Assembly (NCBI RefSeq): GCF_014649035.1
Contig: NZ_BMSG01000023.1
Location: forward strand, 54,064-118,063
DNA length: 64,000 nucleotides
Source of the DNA: Streptomyces sindenensis
GTDB lineage: Bacteria > Actinomycetota > Actinomycetes > Streptomycetales > Streptomycetaceae
Direction: 5' to 3'
Shown here: positions 42,880 to 50,786 of the stretch, in pieces
Position numbering within the stretch: position 1 is the stretch's first letter
Layout: each line of letters begins with the position of its first letter
Position numbers and translations under genes: made by a program
Notes under the pieces: model-generated
The model's input: the letters and a program-made list of their open reading frames with translations, nothing else
Databases searched by the model: none
What the model was told of the DNA's origin: nothing

Positions 42880-43554
42880 CTACACCCGGTCCGTGAAGCA
42901 GCGCAGCGCGTGGCTCGCCGCCTCGGCCGCGGCCGTCTCCGCGTCCCGGGCCCGGATCGCCTCGACCAGCCTGCCGTGGTCCATATGGTTCTCCGGCCGC
43001 AGCTCGGGGCCCACGTCGCCGCGCAGATAGTCGCGCAGCAGATCCCCGAGATCGGCGTAGAGCCCGGTCAGGACATCGTTGTGCGAGGCGGCGACCACCG
43101 CCAGGTGGAGCGTCGCGTCCGCCGCCACGAACGCCTCCGCGTCACCCGACTCCCAGGCCCCCTCCCGGCGCGCCATCAACGCGTCCAGCTGCCGCAGATC
43201 CCGGTCCGTGCGCCGGACCGCCGCCAGCCGGGCCGCCGAGGACTCCAGGGTCGAGCGCAGCTCCGCGACATGCCGGGGGTCGGCCGCCGCGAACCTGCGG
43301 TGCATCACCCCGGCCAGCTCGCTCGTGGCGATCACATACGTGCCGGAGCCCTGCCGGATGTCCAGGAGCCCGTTGTGCGCGAGCGCCCGCACGGCCTCGC
43401 GGACGGTGTTACGGGCCACGCCCAGCTGTTCGACCAGCTCGGGCTCGGTCGGAATCCGCGAGCCGACCGGCCACTCGCCCGAGGTGATCTGGTTCCGCAA
43501 CTGGGCGATCACCTGGTCGGAGAGTGCCGAACGCCGAGGAGACGTCAGCGCCAT
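42880..43554 (-). CDS. FadR/GntR family transcriptional regulator
   Basis: A 224-residue regulator. Winged helix at the N-terminus: LSDQVIAQLRNQITSGEWPVGSRIPTEPELVEQLGVARNTVREAVRALAHNGLLDIRQGSGTYV. The C-terminal FCD domain shows Asp/His metal-ligand candidates (DATLHLAVVAASHNDVL, NHMDHGRLVEAI). AAGGAG precedes ATG 43554. It is divergent from a CynX/NimT transporter and is likely its regulator; a palindrome before the transporter start is the candidate operator. A MITE-like element lies between them. Confidence 0.92.
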   Translation of the reverse strand: MALTSPRRSALSDQVIAQLRNQITSGEWPVGSRIPTEPELVEQLGVARNTVREAVRALAHNGLLDIRQGSGTYVIATSELAGVMHRRFAAADPRHVAELRSTLESSAARLAAVRRTDRDLRQLDALMARREGAWESGDAEAFVAADATLHLAVVAASHNDVLTGLYADLGDLLRDYLRGDVGPELRPENHMDHGRLVEAIRARDAETAAAEAASHALRCFTDRV

Positions 43555-43632
43555 GGTGCTCCTTGCTCGTGAGCGGTGAGGTCCGGGCCGGATTCTCTCC
43601 CGCATTCTCTCAACGTACGCGGGGGCTCCGGG

Positions 43633-43810
43633 CTAGGTCCTGTCCTCAGACTGCCGTCTGCCGCGCGACGCCCGGCACGCACGCTCGCGGCGTTGCCCAA
43701 ATGCCCTGGTAGCTCCGCTACAAGACCATTCAGGCGCCTTGCGATCGCACGCACCGGACGCCGCGCGGCCGCCCTCCGGGCGACGACGGCAGTTTGACGA
43801 CAGGACCTAG
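43633..43810. mobile_element. 178-bp MITE-like palindromic element flanked by CTAG
   Basis: Terminal inverted repeats of 23 bp begin GGTCCTGTC and end CTGCCGTC, with two mismatches between ends. Each is bounded by CTAG (43633-43636 and 43807-43810), a probable 4-bp target duplication as in some IS5-group elements. The inverted similarity continues inward for about 30 bp with mismatches and ends in a GTAGC-TCC-GCTAC hairpin, so the whole element could fold on itself. It encodes no transposase; a non-autonomous element mobilised in trans is the best reading. Confidence 0.8.
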
Positions 43811-43818
43811 GGCCGGAG

Positions 43819-43849
43819 TGGACAATCAATCATCCCATGATTCTATGAT
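43819..43849 (+). promoter_or_regulatory. Promoter with embedded operator palindrome for the MFS gene
   Basis: TGGACA (43819-43824) and a perfect TATGAT (43844-43849) are separated by 19 bp. Between them lies AATCAT-CCC-ATGATT (43828-43842), a perfect 6-bp inverted repeat. The -10 box ends 6 nt before ATG 43856, so the mRNA is probably leaderless. Binding of the divergent FadR-type regulator here would block RNA polymerase. Confidence 0.65.
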
Positions 43850-43855
43850 GGCTCC

Positions 43856-45154
43856 ATGCCGGACGACGAGACGCAGACCCCGACCCTGAACCGCGACACC
43901 CCCGCGCGCACGTCCCCCGCCCCCCGGGCCCGGTCGCTTCCCGGGGCAGCCGAGGGGCCCTCCCCGTGGCTGCTGCGCCTCATCGCCGTGGGGCTCGTCC
44001 TGGCCGCGCTCAACCTCCGCCCCGCCATCACCAGCCTCGGCGCCCTCCTCGAAGAGGTCCGTGAAGGGCTGCACATGAGCGGCAGCGTGGCCGGCGTCCT
44101 GACCTCCGTACCGCCGCTCTGCTTCGCCGTCTTCGGCGTCATGGCACCGCGCCTCGCCCGCCGCTTCGGCGCGGGCGCCGTCGTCTGCGCGGGCATGGCA
44201 GCGATCGCCCTGGGCCTGGCCGTCCGCCCCTACATCGGCTCCACCGCCGGGTTCCTGGCCGCCAGCGCCCTGGCCCTCATGGGCATCGCCGTCAGCAACA
44301 TCCTGATGCCGGTGATCGTCAAGCGCTGGTTCCCCGACCGCGTCGGCACCATGACCGGCCTCTACTCCATGGCCCTGGCCCTCGGCACCGCCCTGGCCGC
44401 CGCCCTCACCGTCCCCGTCACCGGGGCGCTGGGCGGCGACTGGCAGACGGGCCTGGTCGTCTGGGCCGTGCTCGCCGCCGTCGCGGTGCTGCCCTGGATC
44501 GTCCTCGTACGCGACCGCACCCCGGCCCCCGGCCGGCCGGAGCCGGCCGCCGCGAACGCCACCGAGGCGCCGGCCCTGAAGATCACCCGCAGCCGGACCG
44601 CCTGGGGCCTCGCCTGCTTCTTCGGGCTCCAGGCCACCGCCGCGTACATCACCATGGGATGGATGCCGCAGATCTTCCGCGACGCCGGGGTCTCCGCCGG
44701 CACCGCCGGACTCCTGCTCGCGGTCACCATGGCGATGGGCGTCCCGCTGGCCTTCGTCATCCCCCGGGTCGCCTCCCGGCTCAAGAACCAGGGCCCCATC
44801 GTCGTCGTCCTCGGCCTGTGCGGCCTGATCGGCTACAGCGGCCTCTACCTCGCGCCCGCCGCCGGAGCCTGGGCCTGGGCCCTGCTCCTCGGGATCGCCA
44901 ACTGCGCCTTTCCGCTCGCCCTCACCATGATCGGCATGCGGGCGCGGTCCGGCGCGGGTGTGGTCCGGCTCTCCGCCTTCGCCCAGTCCACCGGCTATCT
45001 GCTCTCGATCCCCGGCCCGCTGCTCGTCGGCGTGCTCTACCAGCACAGCGGCGGCTGGGGGCTGCCGATCGCCCTGATGGCGGGCCTCATGCTTCCCCAG
45101 ATGGTGGCCGGCATCCTCGCCGGCCGGGACCGGACGATCGAGGACGAGTGCTGA
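43856..45154 (+). CDS. CynX/NimT family MFS transporter
   Basis: A 432-residue major facilitator with about 12 transmembrane segments. LVLAALNLRPAITSLGALLEEVREGLHMSGSVAGVLTSVPPLCFAVFGVMAPRLARR is the family's N-terminal signature. MPVIVKRWFPDRVGTMTGLYSMALALGTALAAA is also characteristic. CynX/NimT members move cyanate, nitroimidazoles or other small compounds; the substrate here is unknown. Divergent from a FadR-type regulator and followed after 17 bp by a 38-residue membrane peptide. Confidence 0.92.
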   Translation: MPDDETQTPTLNRDTPARTSPAPRARSLPGAAEGPSPWLLRLIAVGLVLAALNLRPAITSLGALLEEVREGLHMSGSVAGVLTSVPPLCFAVFGVMAPRLARRFGAGAVVCAGMAAIALGLAVRPYIGSTAGFLAASALALMGIAVSNILMPVIVKRWFPDRVGTMTGLYSMALALGTALAAALTVPVTGALGGDWQTGLVVWAVLAAVAVLPWIVLVRDRTPAPGRPEPAAANATEAPALKITRSRTAWGLACFFGLQATAAYITMGWMPQIFRDAGVSAGTAGLLLAVTMAMGVPLAFVIPRVASRLKNQGPIVVVLGLCGLIGYSGLYLAPAAGAWAWALLLGIANCAFPLALTMIGMRARSGAGVVRLSAFAQSTGYLLSIPGPLLVGVLYQHSGGWGLPIALMAGLMLPQMVAGILAGRDRTIEDEC

Positions 45155-45171
45155 GATGCGACACTGACCTC

Positions 45172-45288
45172 ATGCCAGTGCTCGATCCGAATCCCCAGAA
45201 CGGCCAGAAGAAGCTTCTCCTCGTGTTCGGCGCGATGCTTCTCGTCACCGTCGTCATCGGTGTCATCGCCACGATCGCCTCGCCCTGA
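45172..45288 (+). CDS. SGM_5486 family transporter-associated microprotein
   Basis: A 38-residue peptide: a polar start (PNPQNGQKK), a single transmembrane helix (about 15-35) and a short tail. It starts 17 bp after the MFS transporter stop and agrees with the SGM_5486 family of small proteins named for this association. Probably modulates or stabilises the transporter, by analogy to other transporter-bound microproteins; not demonstrated. Confidence 0.78.
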   Translation: MPVLDPNPQNGQKKLLLVFGAMLLVTVVIGVIATIASP

Positions 45289-45319
45289 AGCCTGACGCCC
45301 TGACGCCTCGGGCCCCGGG

Positions 45320-45337
45320 GGTGGGGCTAGCCCCACC
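45320..45337. promoter_or_regulatory. 18-bp perfect palindrome upstream of a small membrane gene
   Basis: GGTGGGGCTAGCCCCACC, immediately followed by a second palindrome CCCCTAGGGG (45341-45350). They lie about 100 bp before the ATG at 45449, at a promoter-like distance. Could bind a dimeric regulator; could also act as a hairpin terminator for the MFS operon. Confidence 0.45.
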
Positions 45338-45448
45338 TTCCCCTAGGGGGCCAGGGTCAGGGTCGAGTGGGTGGGTCACCGGATGGGACCGGCCGTGCCC
45401 GTTCCGTAGGTTCTTCGGTAACGACCCGCTGACTTGACGGAGGCGCAC

Positions 45449-45655
45449 ATGCCGGCACCGACGCACACCAGGTCCCACCGACCGGCCGCCGACAGTGTCG
45501 AGATCCGGCTGCCGTGGTGGGCGGTCGCCCTGCCCGCCGTCGTGTTCGCCGCGCTGCTGCTGATGATCCTCAGCCCCGGACAGGCCCAGGCCGCCACCGC
45601 CGCCCCCGCTTTCGGACAACTGATCGAGCTCACCTTCCAGCTGCTGTTCCGCTGA
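45449..45655 (+). CDS. Small single-pass membrane protein
   Basis: A 68-residue protein: a polar N-terminus (about 1-20), one hydrophobic segment (LPWWAVALPAVVFAALLLMI) and a second weaker hydrophobic stretch at the C-terminus (FGQLIELTFQLLF). The 'GQAQAATAAPA' segment could be a signal-peptidase site. GGAGG precedes ATG 45449 by 7 nt. Function unknown. Confidence 0.7.
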   Translation: MPAPTHTRSHRPAADSVEIRLPWWAVALPAVVFAALLLMILSPGQAQAATAAPAFGQLIELTFQLLFR

Positions 45656-45747
45656 GCCGAAGCCGCCCCGGACCAGCGCGTCAACCGTCCGGATGAGCCC
45701 GTCAACACCCTGCGCCCGAGGGCGCGTTTCATGCGAAGCTGAGATGT

Positions 45748-46266
45748 ATGAGCGTCGAGACACCTCGCAGGATCGTCCTTCTCCGGCACGCCAAGGCGGA
45801 ATGGTCACAGGCTTCCGATCACGAGCGCCCGCTGGCCGAGCGCGGCCGAAAGGACGCGCCCGTGGCCGGCCGCAGGCTCGCCGATTCCGGCATCGACTTC
45901 GATCTGGCCCTCTGCTCCAGTGCCGCCAGGACACGGGAGACCTGGAAGCTGGCGGTCCATGAATTCTCCCAGCGCCCCCGGACCGTCTATGAGGAGAGGC
46001 TGTACGAGGCCTCCCTCGGCGAACTGATCGCCCTGTTCAACGAGACCCCCGACGACGTGCGCAACCTCCTGGTCATCGGCCACAACCCGGGGATGCACGG
46101 CGCCGCCGACGCCCTCTCCGGCTCGGCCGAGGGCGACACCCTGGCCCGGATGACCCGGGACGGTTTTCCCACCGCCGCCTACGCCGTGGTGGAGTTCCCC
46201 GGCTCCTGGAAGAGCCTGGAGCACGGGGCGGGCAGGCTCACGGAGTACTGGACCCCGAACGACTGA
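45748..46266 (+). CDS. SixA-like histidine phosphatase family protein
   Basis: A 172-residue single-domain histidine phosphatase. The catalytic motif LRHAKAEW (RHx) is near residue 12, SSAARTRETW contains the second Arg, and VIGHNPGMHGAADAL the second His. Similar to SixA, which removes phosphate from phosphohistidine in E. coli. Cytoplasmic. Start at ATG 45748. Confidence 0.9.
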   Translation: MSVETPRRIVLLRHAKAEWSQASDHERPLAERGRKDAPVAGRRLADSGIDFDLALCSSAARTRETWKLAVHEFSQRPRTVYEERLYEASLGELIALFNETPDDVRNLLVIGHNPGMHGAADALSGSAEGDTLARMTRDGFPTAAYAVVEFPGSWKSLEHGAGRLTEYWTPND

Positions 46267-46269
46267 TCA

Positions 46270-46347
46270 CCCACGGGACCACTGGGCGCGCGCGGAGCGG
46301 CCGAGCGCACCCACGGGACCACTGAGCGCGCGGAGCGGCCGAGCGCA
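46270..46347. repeat. Tandem duplication (40 bp + 38 bp) downstream of the sixA-like gene
   Basis: Copy 1 is 46270-46309 and copy 2 is 46310-46347. They differ by one substitution and loss of one CG. Both begin CCCACGGGACC and end CCGAGCGCA. Non-coding. Confidence 0.88.
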
Positions 46348-46351
46348 CGGA

Positions 46352-46386
46352 CAGGGCCCCGGCGCCATCGCGGTGCCGGGGCCCTG
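46352..46386. terminator. Bidirectional terminator between the sixA-like gene and serB
   Basis: A 12-bp perfect stem CAGGGCCCCGGC/GCCGGGGCCCTG with an 11-nt loop. Confidence 0.8.
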
Positions 46387-46404
46387 GCCTTCGTACGGAC
46401 GGGC

Positions 46405-47709
46405 TCAGTCGACGAGGCCGTCCGCCGCTTCGACCTCTTCCCGGGTGATGCCGAGCAGATAGAGCACGGTGTCCAGGAACGGCACGTTCACCGCGGTGTG
46501 CGCCGCCTCGCGGACCAGCGGCTTGGCGTTGAACGCGACACCGAGCCCGGCCGTGTTCAGCATGTCGAGATCGTTCGCCCCGTCCCCGATCGCCACCGTC
46601 TGGGCCAGCGGTACCCCCGCCTGCTCGGCGAAGCTGCGCAGCAGCCGGGCCTTGCCCGCCCGGTCCACCACCTCACCGACGACCCGGCCGGTGAGCCTGC
46701 CGTCGACCACTTCCAGGGTGTTGGCCGAGGCGAAGTCCAGGCCGAGCCGCTCCTTGAGGTCGTCCGTGACCTGGGTGAAGCCGCCGGAGACGACGCCGAC
46801 CTGGTAGCCGAGCCGCTTCAGCGTGCGGATCAGCGTGCGGGCGCCGGGCGTGAGCCGTACCTCGGTGCGGACCTTGTCCACCACCGAGGCGTCCAGACCG
46901 GCCAGCAGTGCGACCCGGGCGTGCAGCGACTGCTCGAAGTCCAGCTCGCCGCGCATCGCCTGCTCGGTCACCTCGGCGACCTTGTCCTCGCAGCCCGCGT
47001 GGGCCGCGAAGAGCTCGATCACCTCGTCCTGGATCAGTGTGGAGTCGACATCCATGACCACCAGCCGCTGGGCCCGCCGGCTCAGCCCGGCCGAGACCAC
47101 CGCGACGTCCACGCCGATCTCCGCGGCCTCGGTCGCCAGCGCTGTCCGCAGCTCCGCGGTCCCGGTCCCCGACACCGCGAACTCGACGGCGGTCACCGGG
47201 TACTTCGCCAGCCGGAAGACACGGTCGATGTTCCCGCCGGTCGAGGTGATGGTGGCCGCTATGGCGGCGGTCGACTCGGCGGTGAGCGGGTGCCCCAGCA
47301 CCGTCACATGGGAACGGCCGTCACCGCGGGGCCGGTTGTCGCCGATGCCGGAGATGATCTCGGCCTGCAGCTTCAGGGAATCGGCCCAGCTGTGCACGGT
47401 CGCCCGCAGATCGCCCTCGGTGGTCCCGCCCGCCGTGGGCGCGGTGACCAGGGCGCACAGCACGATGCGGCCACGGGTGACGACCTGCTCGATGTCCACG
47501 ACGTCGACCGCGTACGCGGCGAGGGTGTCGAAGAGCCCGGCGGTGATGCCGGGACGGTCCTTGCCGAAGATCTTGACCAGCAGCGTGGGTGCGTCGCTGC
47601 CCGGAGGGGGCCCGTCGCCGCTTCCGTCGGCCCGACGGGGCCCGCGGGGCTCAAGGGACTCACCGGGCTCAGAAGAGGAGGGGTGCTGAGGTGGCTGAGA
47701 TGCGCTCAT
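46405..47709 (-). CDS. serB: Phosphoserine phosphatase
   Basis: HAD-family enzyme for the last step of serine synthesis; 434 residues. A disordered Ser/Pro-rich N-terminus (about 1-40) precedes two ACT-like regulatory domains (TLLVKIFGKDRPGITAGLFDTLAAY; SHVTVLGHPL). The HAD core has DVDST, VSGGF and GDGANDLDML in order. The long N-terminal regulatory region fits actinobacterial SerB. ATG 47709. Confidence 0.95.
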   Translation of the reverse strand: MSASQPPQHPSSSEPGESLEPRGPRRADGSGDGPPPGSDAPTLLVKIFGKDRPGITAGLFDTLAAYAVDVVDIEQVVTRGRIVLCALVTAPTAGGTTEGDLRATVHSWADSLKLQAEIISGIGDNRPRGDGRSHVTVLGHPLTAESTAAIAATITSTGGNIDRVFRLAKYPVTAVEFAVSGTGTAELRTALATEAAEIGVDVAVVSAGLSRRAQRLVVMDVDSTLIQDEVIELFAAHAGCEDKVAEVTEQAMRGELDFEQSLHARVALLAGLDASVVDKVRTEVRLTPGARTLIRTLKRLGYQVGVVSGGFTQVTDDLKERLGLDFASANTLEVVDGRLTGRVVGEVVDRAGKARLLRSFAEQAGVPLAQTVAIGDGANDLDMLNTAGLGVAFNAKPLVREAAHTAVNVPFLDTVLYLLGITREEVEAADGLVD

Positions 47710-48093
47710 GGTGCTCCCACCGTATCGGTCCCGCCCTCTCCTCCGGCCGCCCGTCCCGAGTGCCGGACGGAGTCCCACCGGTACCGCCGACGGCGCGTCC
47801 GGATCCGGGCGGTACAAGATCTGGCCGGTACAGGTCTTGCGCTCGGCCGGACCAGGTGTCTCGTATCAACCGTTATCACGTCGCTGAGAACCCTTTGGGA
47901 GGTTGCAGAGCCTTCAGTGTGATCTGACCATGTCCGCTCCTGTTTCACCCCCCGGTACGGGGGTGCTCGCGCAGGTCTCCCCGCGCTCTTCACCCGCCCG
48001 ACTTTCGGATCGGGGACAGGTCCTGGAATAGTTCCCCACGATGTTCAGCATCCCTAGACTCCCTGCGACGGGGGGTATCACGGGGGACAACTA
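47710..48093. other. 384-bp divergent intergenic region serB / FHA-ABC gene
   Basis: No gene is seen. Contains a CACCCCC-CGGTAC-GGGGGTG inverted repeat near 47946-47966 and a TAGACT hexamer (48055-48060) that may be the -10 of the FHA-ABC gene. No clear -35 was found. Confidence 0.5.
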
Positions 48094-50709
48094 GTGGGGC
48101 GCGGAGTGCCGGAACTCGTACTGGAATTGAATGGCAGCACCTGGACGCTCGATCCGTCCAGGTCGTACACCCTTGGACGTGATCCGCAGGGCGACCTGGC
48201 GATCGACGACGCCAGAGTGTCGTGGCGGCACGCCACGATCAGCTGGAACGGCCGCAGTTGGTCCATCGAGGACCACGGCAGCACCAACGGCACCTATGTG
48301 CAGGGCCGACGGATCCAGCAGGTGGAGCTCGGCGCCGGTTCGGTGCTGCACCTGGGCAACGCCACCGACGGCCCCCGGGTGAGCCTCAGCGCCGGCGCGG
48401 GAGCCGGTGTGGCCGGCGGCCAGGCGGCCGCAGCGCAGCAGGCCCCGGCGCACCAGCCCCACCAGCAGCCCCAGGGCGGCGCCCCGGGCTGGCACGGACA
48501 GCAGGCACCCGCCCAGCACCAGGCCCCGGCGCACCACCAGCCCCCTGCCCAGCAGCAGGCCTGGCAGCAGCCTCAGGCGCCCCAGCAGCAGGTCCCGCAC
48601 CAGCAGCCAGCGCACCAGAACGTGCCGCATCAGCAGAACCCCGGGCAGCAGGGCGGACCGGGACAGGGCGGCGCCGCGGGGGCGCCGCCGGTCTACGGCG
48701 ACCGCAGCCCCACCACGTTCCACCAGCTGGCTCTCGGCCGGGTCATGCGCATCGGTCGTGCGCTGGAGAACGAACTGGTCGTCTCCGACCTCCAGGTCTC
48801 CCGCCACCACGCCGAGTTCCACGCGACGCCCGACGGCCGCTTCGAGATCCGCGACCTCGGCTCGCACAACGGCACCTACGTCAACGGGCAGCCGCTCCAC
48901 AAGTCCGGCTCGGCCCTCATCGGCCCGAACGACATCGTGGGCGTCGGCCACTCGACGTTCCGGCTGGTCGGCGACCGGCTGGAAGAGTTCGTCGACACCG
49001 GTGAGGTCTCCTTCTCCGCCCGCCACCTCACGGTGACGGTCGACGGCGGCAAGCAGATCCTCAAGGACGTCTCCTTCGGCGTCCCCGAGAAGTCGCTGAT
49101 CGCGGTCATCGGCCCGTCCGGTTCCGGGAAGTCCACCCTGCTCAAGGCGCTCACCGGCTACCGGCCCGCCAACCAGGGTGACGTCCTCTACGACAACCGG
49201 AACCTGTACAAGCAGTTCGCCGAGCTGCGCCAGCGCATCGGTCTGGTCCCGCAGGACGACATCCTGCACAAGGAGCTGTCCGTCGCCAAGGCCCTCAAGT
49301 ACGCGGCCAAGCTCCGCTTCCCCGCGGACACCACCGAGGCCGAGCGCCAGGCCCGGATCACCGAGGTCCTCGCCGAGCTCAAGCTCGACATCCACAAGGA
49401 CAAGAAGATCACCTCGCTCTCCGGCGGCCAGCGCAAGCGCGTCTCGGTCGCCCTGGAGCTGCTCACCAAGCCGTCGCTGATCTTCCTGGACGAGCCGACC
49501 TCCGGTCTCGACCCGGGCATGGACCGCGACGTCATGCAGCTGCTGCGCGGCCTCGCCGACGACGGCCGCACGGTGCTCGTGGTCACCCACTCGGTCGCCG
49601 AGCTGGCGATCTGCGACAAGCTCCTCGTGATGGCGCCGGGCGGTTCCGTCGCCTACTTCGGTCCGCCGGAGGAAGCGCTGAACTTCTTCGGCTACACCAG
49701 CTGGGCCGACGTCTTCTCCGCCTTCGAGAACTACCGCGACTACGACTGGGCGGGCCGCTGGCGCGGTTCGCAGCACTACCAGATGTACGCCGCCGACATC
49801 GACGCCGTCGCGGCCCAGCCGGTCAACATGCCGCCGCCCCAGCAGATGCGGCCCCCGAAGGCGCAGGGCTGGGGGACACAGCTGTGGACCCTGGTGCGCC
49901 GCTACACCTCCGTCATCGCGTCCGACAAGGCCTTCCTCGGCCTGATGGTGGCGCTGCCCGCGGTGATCGGTGTGCTGGCCGCGGTCATCCCGGCGGACTT
50001 CGGACTGGCCCCGCCCACCCCGCCGACCCGGTTCAACGGCAAGGCCGGGATGATCCTGCTGATCCTCGCGGTCGGCATCTGCCTGGCCGGTTCGGCCAGC
50101 TCCGTACGAGAACTGATCAAGGAACGCGTCATCTACGAACGGGAACGGGCCACCGGCCTGTCCCGCTCGGCCTATCTGACGTCCAAGGTGATCGTGCTCG
50201 GCGTGATCACGGCCTTCCAGAGCGTCATCCTCTGCGGCATCTGCTTCGCCGTCCGTGACCTGCCGGAGGAAGGGCTGTTCATGCCTCCGGCCGTCGAGAT
50301 CTGCATCTCGATCGTGGTCCTCGGGTTCACCTCGATGATGTTCGGTCTGATGATCTCCGCGATGGTCAAGACCTCCGAGATGACCATGCCCCTGTTGGTC
50401 ATGTTCGCGATCGTCCAGCTGGTGTTCACCGGTGTCCTCTTCCAGGTCTACGGGACGCCCGGCCTGGAGCAGCTGACCTGGCTGATGCCGTCCCGCTGGG
50501 GCGTGGCCGCAGCCGGTACGACGCTGGACCTGGCCAACCTGATGCCGCCGTGGGACCCGAAGAACCCGACCGACCTGGATCCGCTGTGGGAGGCCACGGC
50601 GACCCAGTGGGGGATCAACATCTTCGTGCTGCTGGTGATCGGCGCCGTCTGTGCCGTCGCGGTCGCGCGCCTGCTGCGCCGCCACGAGCCCGAGGTCATG
50701 CGCAAGTAG
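48094..50709 (+). CDS. ABC transporter with two FHA domains fused to ATPase and permease
   Basis: An 871-residue protein of the Rv1747 type. FHA-1 spans about residues 1-95 (YTLGRD, HGSTNGTYV). A Gln/Pro/His/Ala-rich linker (about 110-195) follows. FHA-2 lies at about 205-290 (MRIGRALENELVVSDLQVSRHHAEF, GSHNGTYVNG). The ABC domain has GPSGSGKSTLL, LSGGQRKRVSVAL and LIFLDEPTSGLD. The C-terminus is an ABC-2-type permease with about six transmembrane helices. FHA domains bind phosphothreonine, so regulation by a Ser/Thr kinase (as for Rv1747 with PknF) is likely. GTG 48094. Confidence 0.93.
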   Translation: MGRGVPELVLELNGSTWTLDPSRSYTLGRDPQGDLAIDDARVSWRHATISWNGRSWSIEDHGSTNGTYVQGRRIQQVELGAGSVLHLGNATDGPRVSLSAGAGAGVAGGQAAAAQQAPAHQPHQQPQGGAPGWHGQQAPAQHQAPAHHQPPAQQQAWQQPQAPQQQVPHQQPAHQNVPHQQNPGQQGGPGQGGAAGAPPVYGDRSPTTFHQLALGRVMRIGRALENELVVSDLQVSRHHAEFHATPDGRFEIRDLGSHNGTYVNGQPLHKSGSALIGPNDIVGVGHSTFRLVGDRLEEFVDTGEVSFSARHLTVTVDGGKQILKDVSFGVPEKSLIAVIGPSGSGKSTLLKALTGYRPANQGDVLYDNRNLYKQFAELRQRIGLVPQDDILHKELSVAKALKYAAKLRFPADTTEAERQARITEVLAELKLDIHKDKKITSLSGGQRKRVSVALELLTKPSLIFLDEPTSGLDPGMDRDVMQLLRGLADDGRTVLVVTHSVAELAICDKLLVMAPGGSVAYFGPPEEALNFFGYTSWADVFSAFENYRDYDWAGRWRGSQHYQMYAADIDAVAAQPVNMPPPQQMRPPKAQGWGTQLWTLVRRYTSVIASDKAFLGLMVALPAVIGVLAAVIPADFGLAPPTPPTRFNGKAGMILLILAVGICLAGSASSVRELIKERVIYERERATGLSRSAYLTSKVIVLGVITAFQSVILCGICFAVRDLPEEGLFMPPAVEICISIVVLGFTSMMFGLMISAMVKTSEMTMPLLVMFAIVQLVFTGVLFQVYGTPGLEQLTWLMPSRWGVAAAGTTLDLANLMPPWDPKNPTDLDPLWEATATQWGINIFVLLVIGAVCAVAVARLLRRHEPEVMRK

Positions 50710-50722
50710 GCACCGGGACACG

Positions 50723-50764
50723 ACACCGCGGCCGGCACCCCCGAGGGGGTGCCGGCCGCGGTGT
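50723..50764. terminator. Bidirectional terminator between FHA-ABC and SLT genes
   Basis: A 20-bp stem (ACACCGCGGCCGGCACCCCC and its complement) with a minimal GA loop, between convergent genes. Confidence 0.88.
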
Positions 50765-50786
50765 TTGCACGGCTGGGCCGAGCGGA

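Noticed and set aside
46270..46347. Two-copy 40-bp repeat as an attachment site or CRISPR
   Set aside because: Units are directly adjacent with no spacer, and no integrase or cas gene is nearby.
48091..50721. 876-codon minus-strand ORF opposite the FHA-ABC gene
   Set aside because: Shadow of a gene with unmistakable FHA and ABC motifs.
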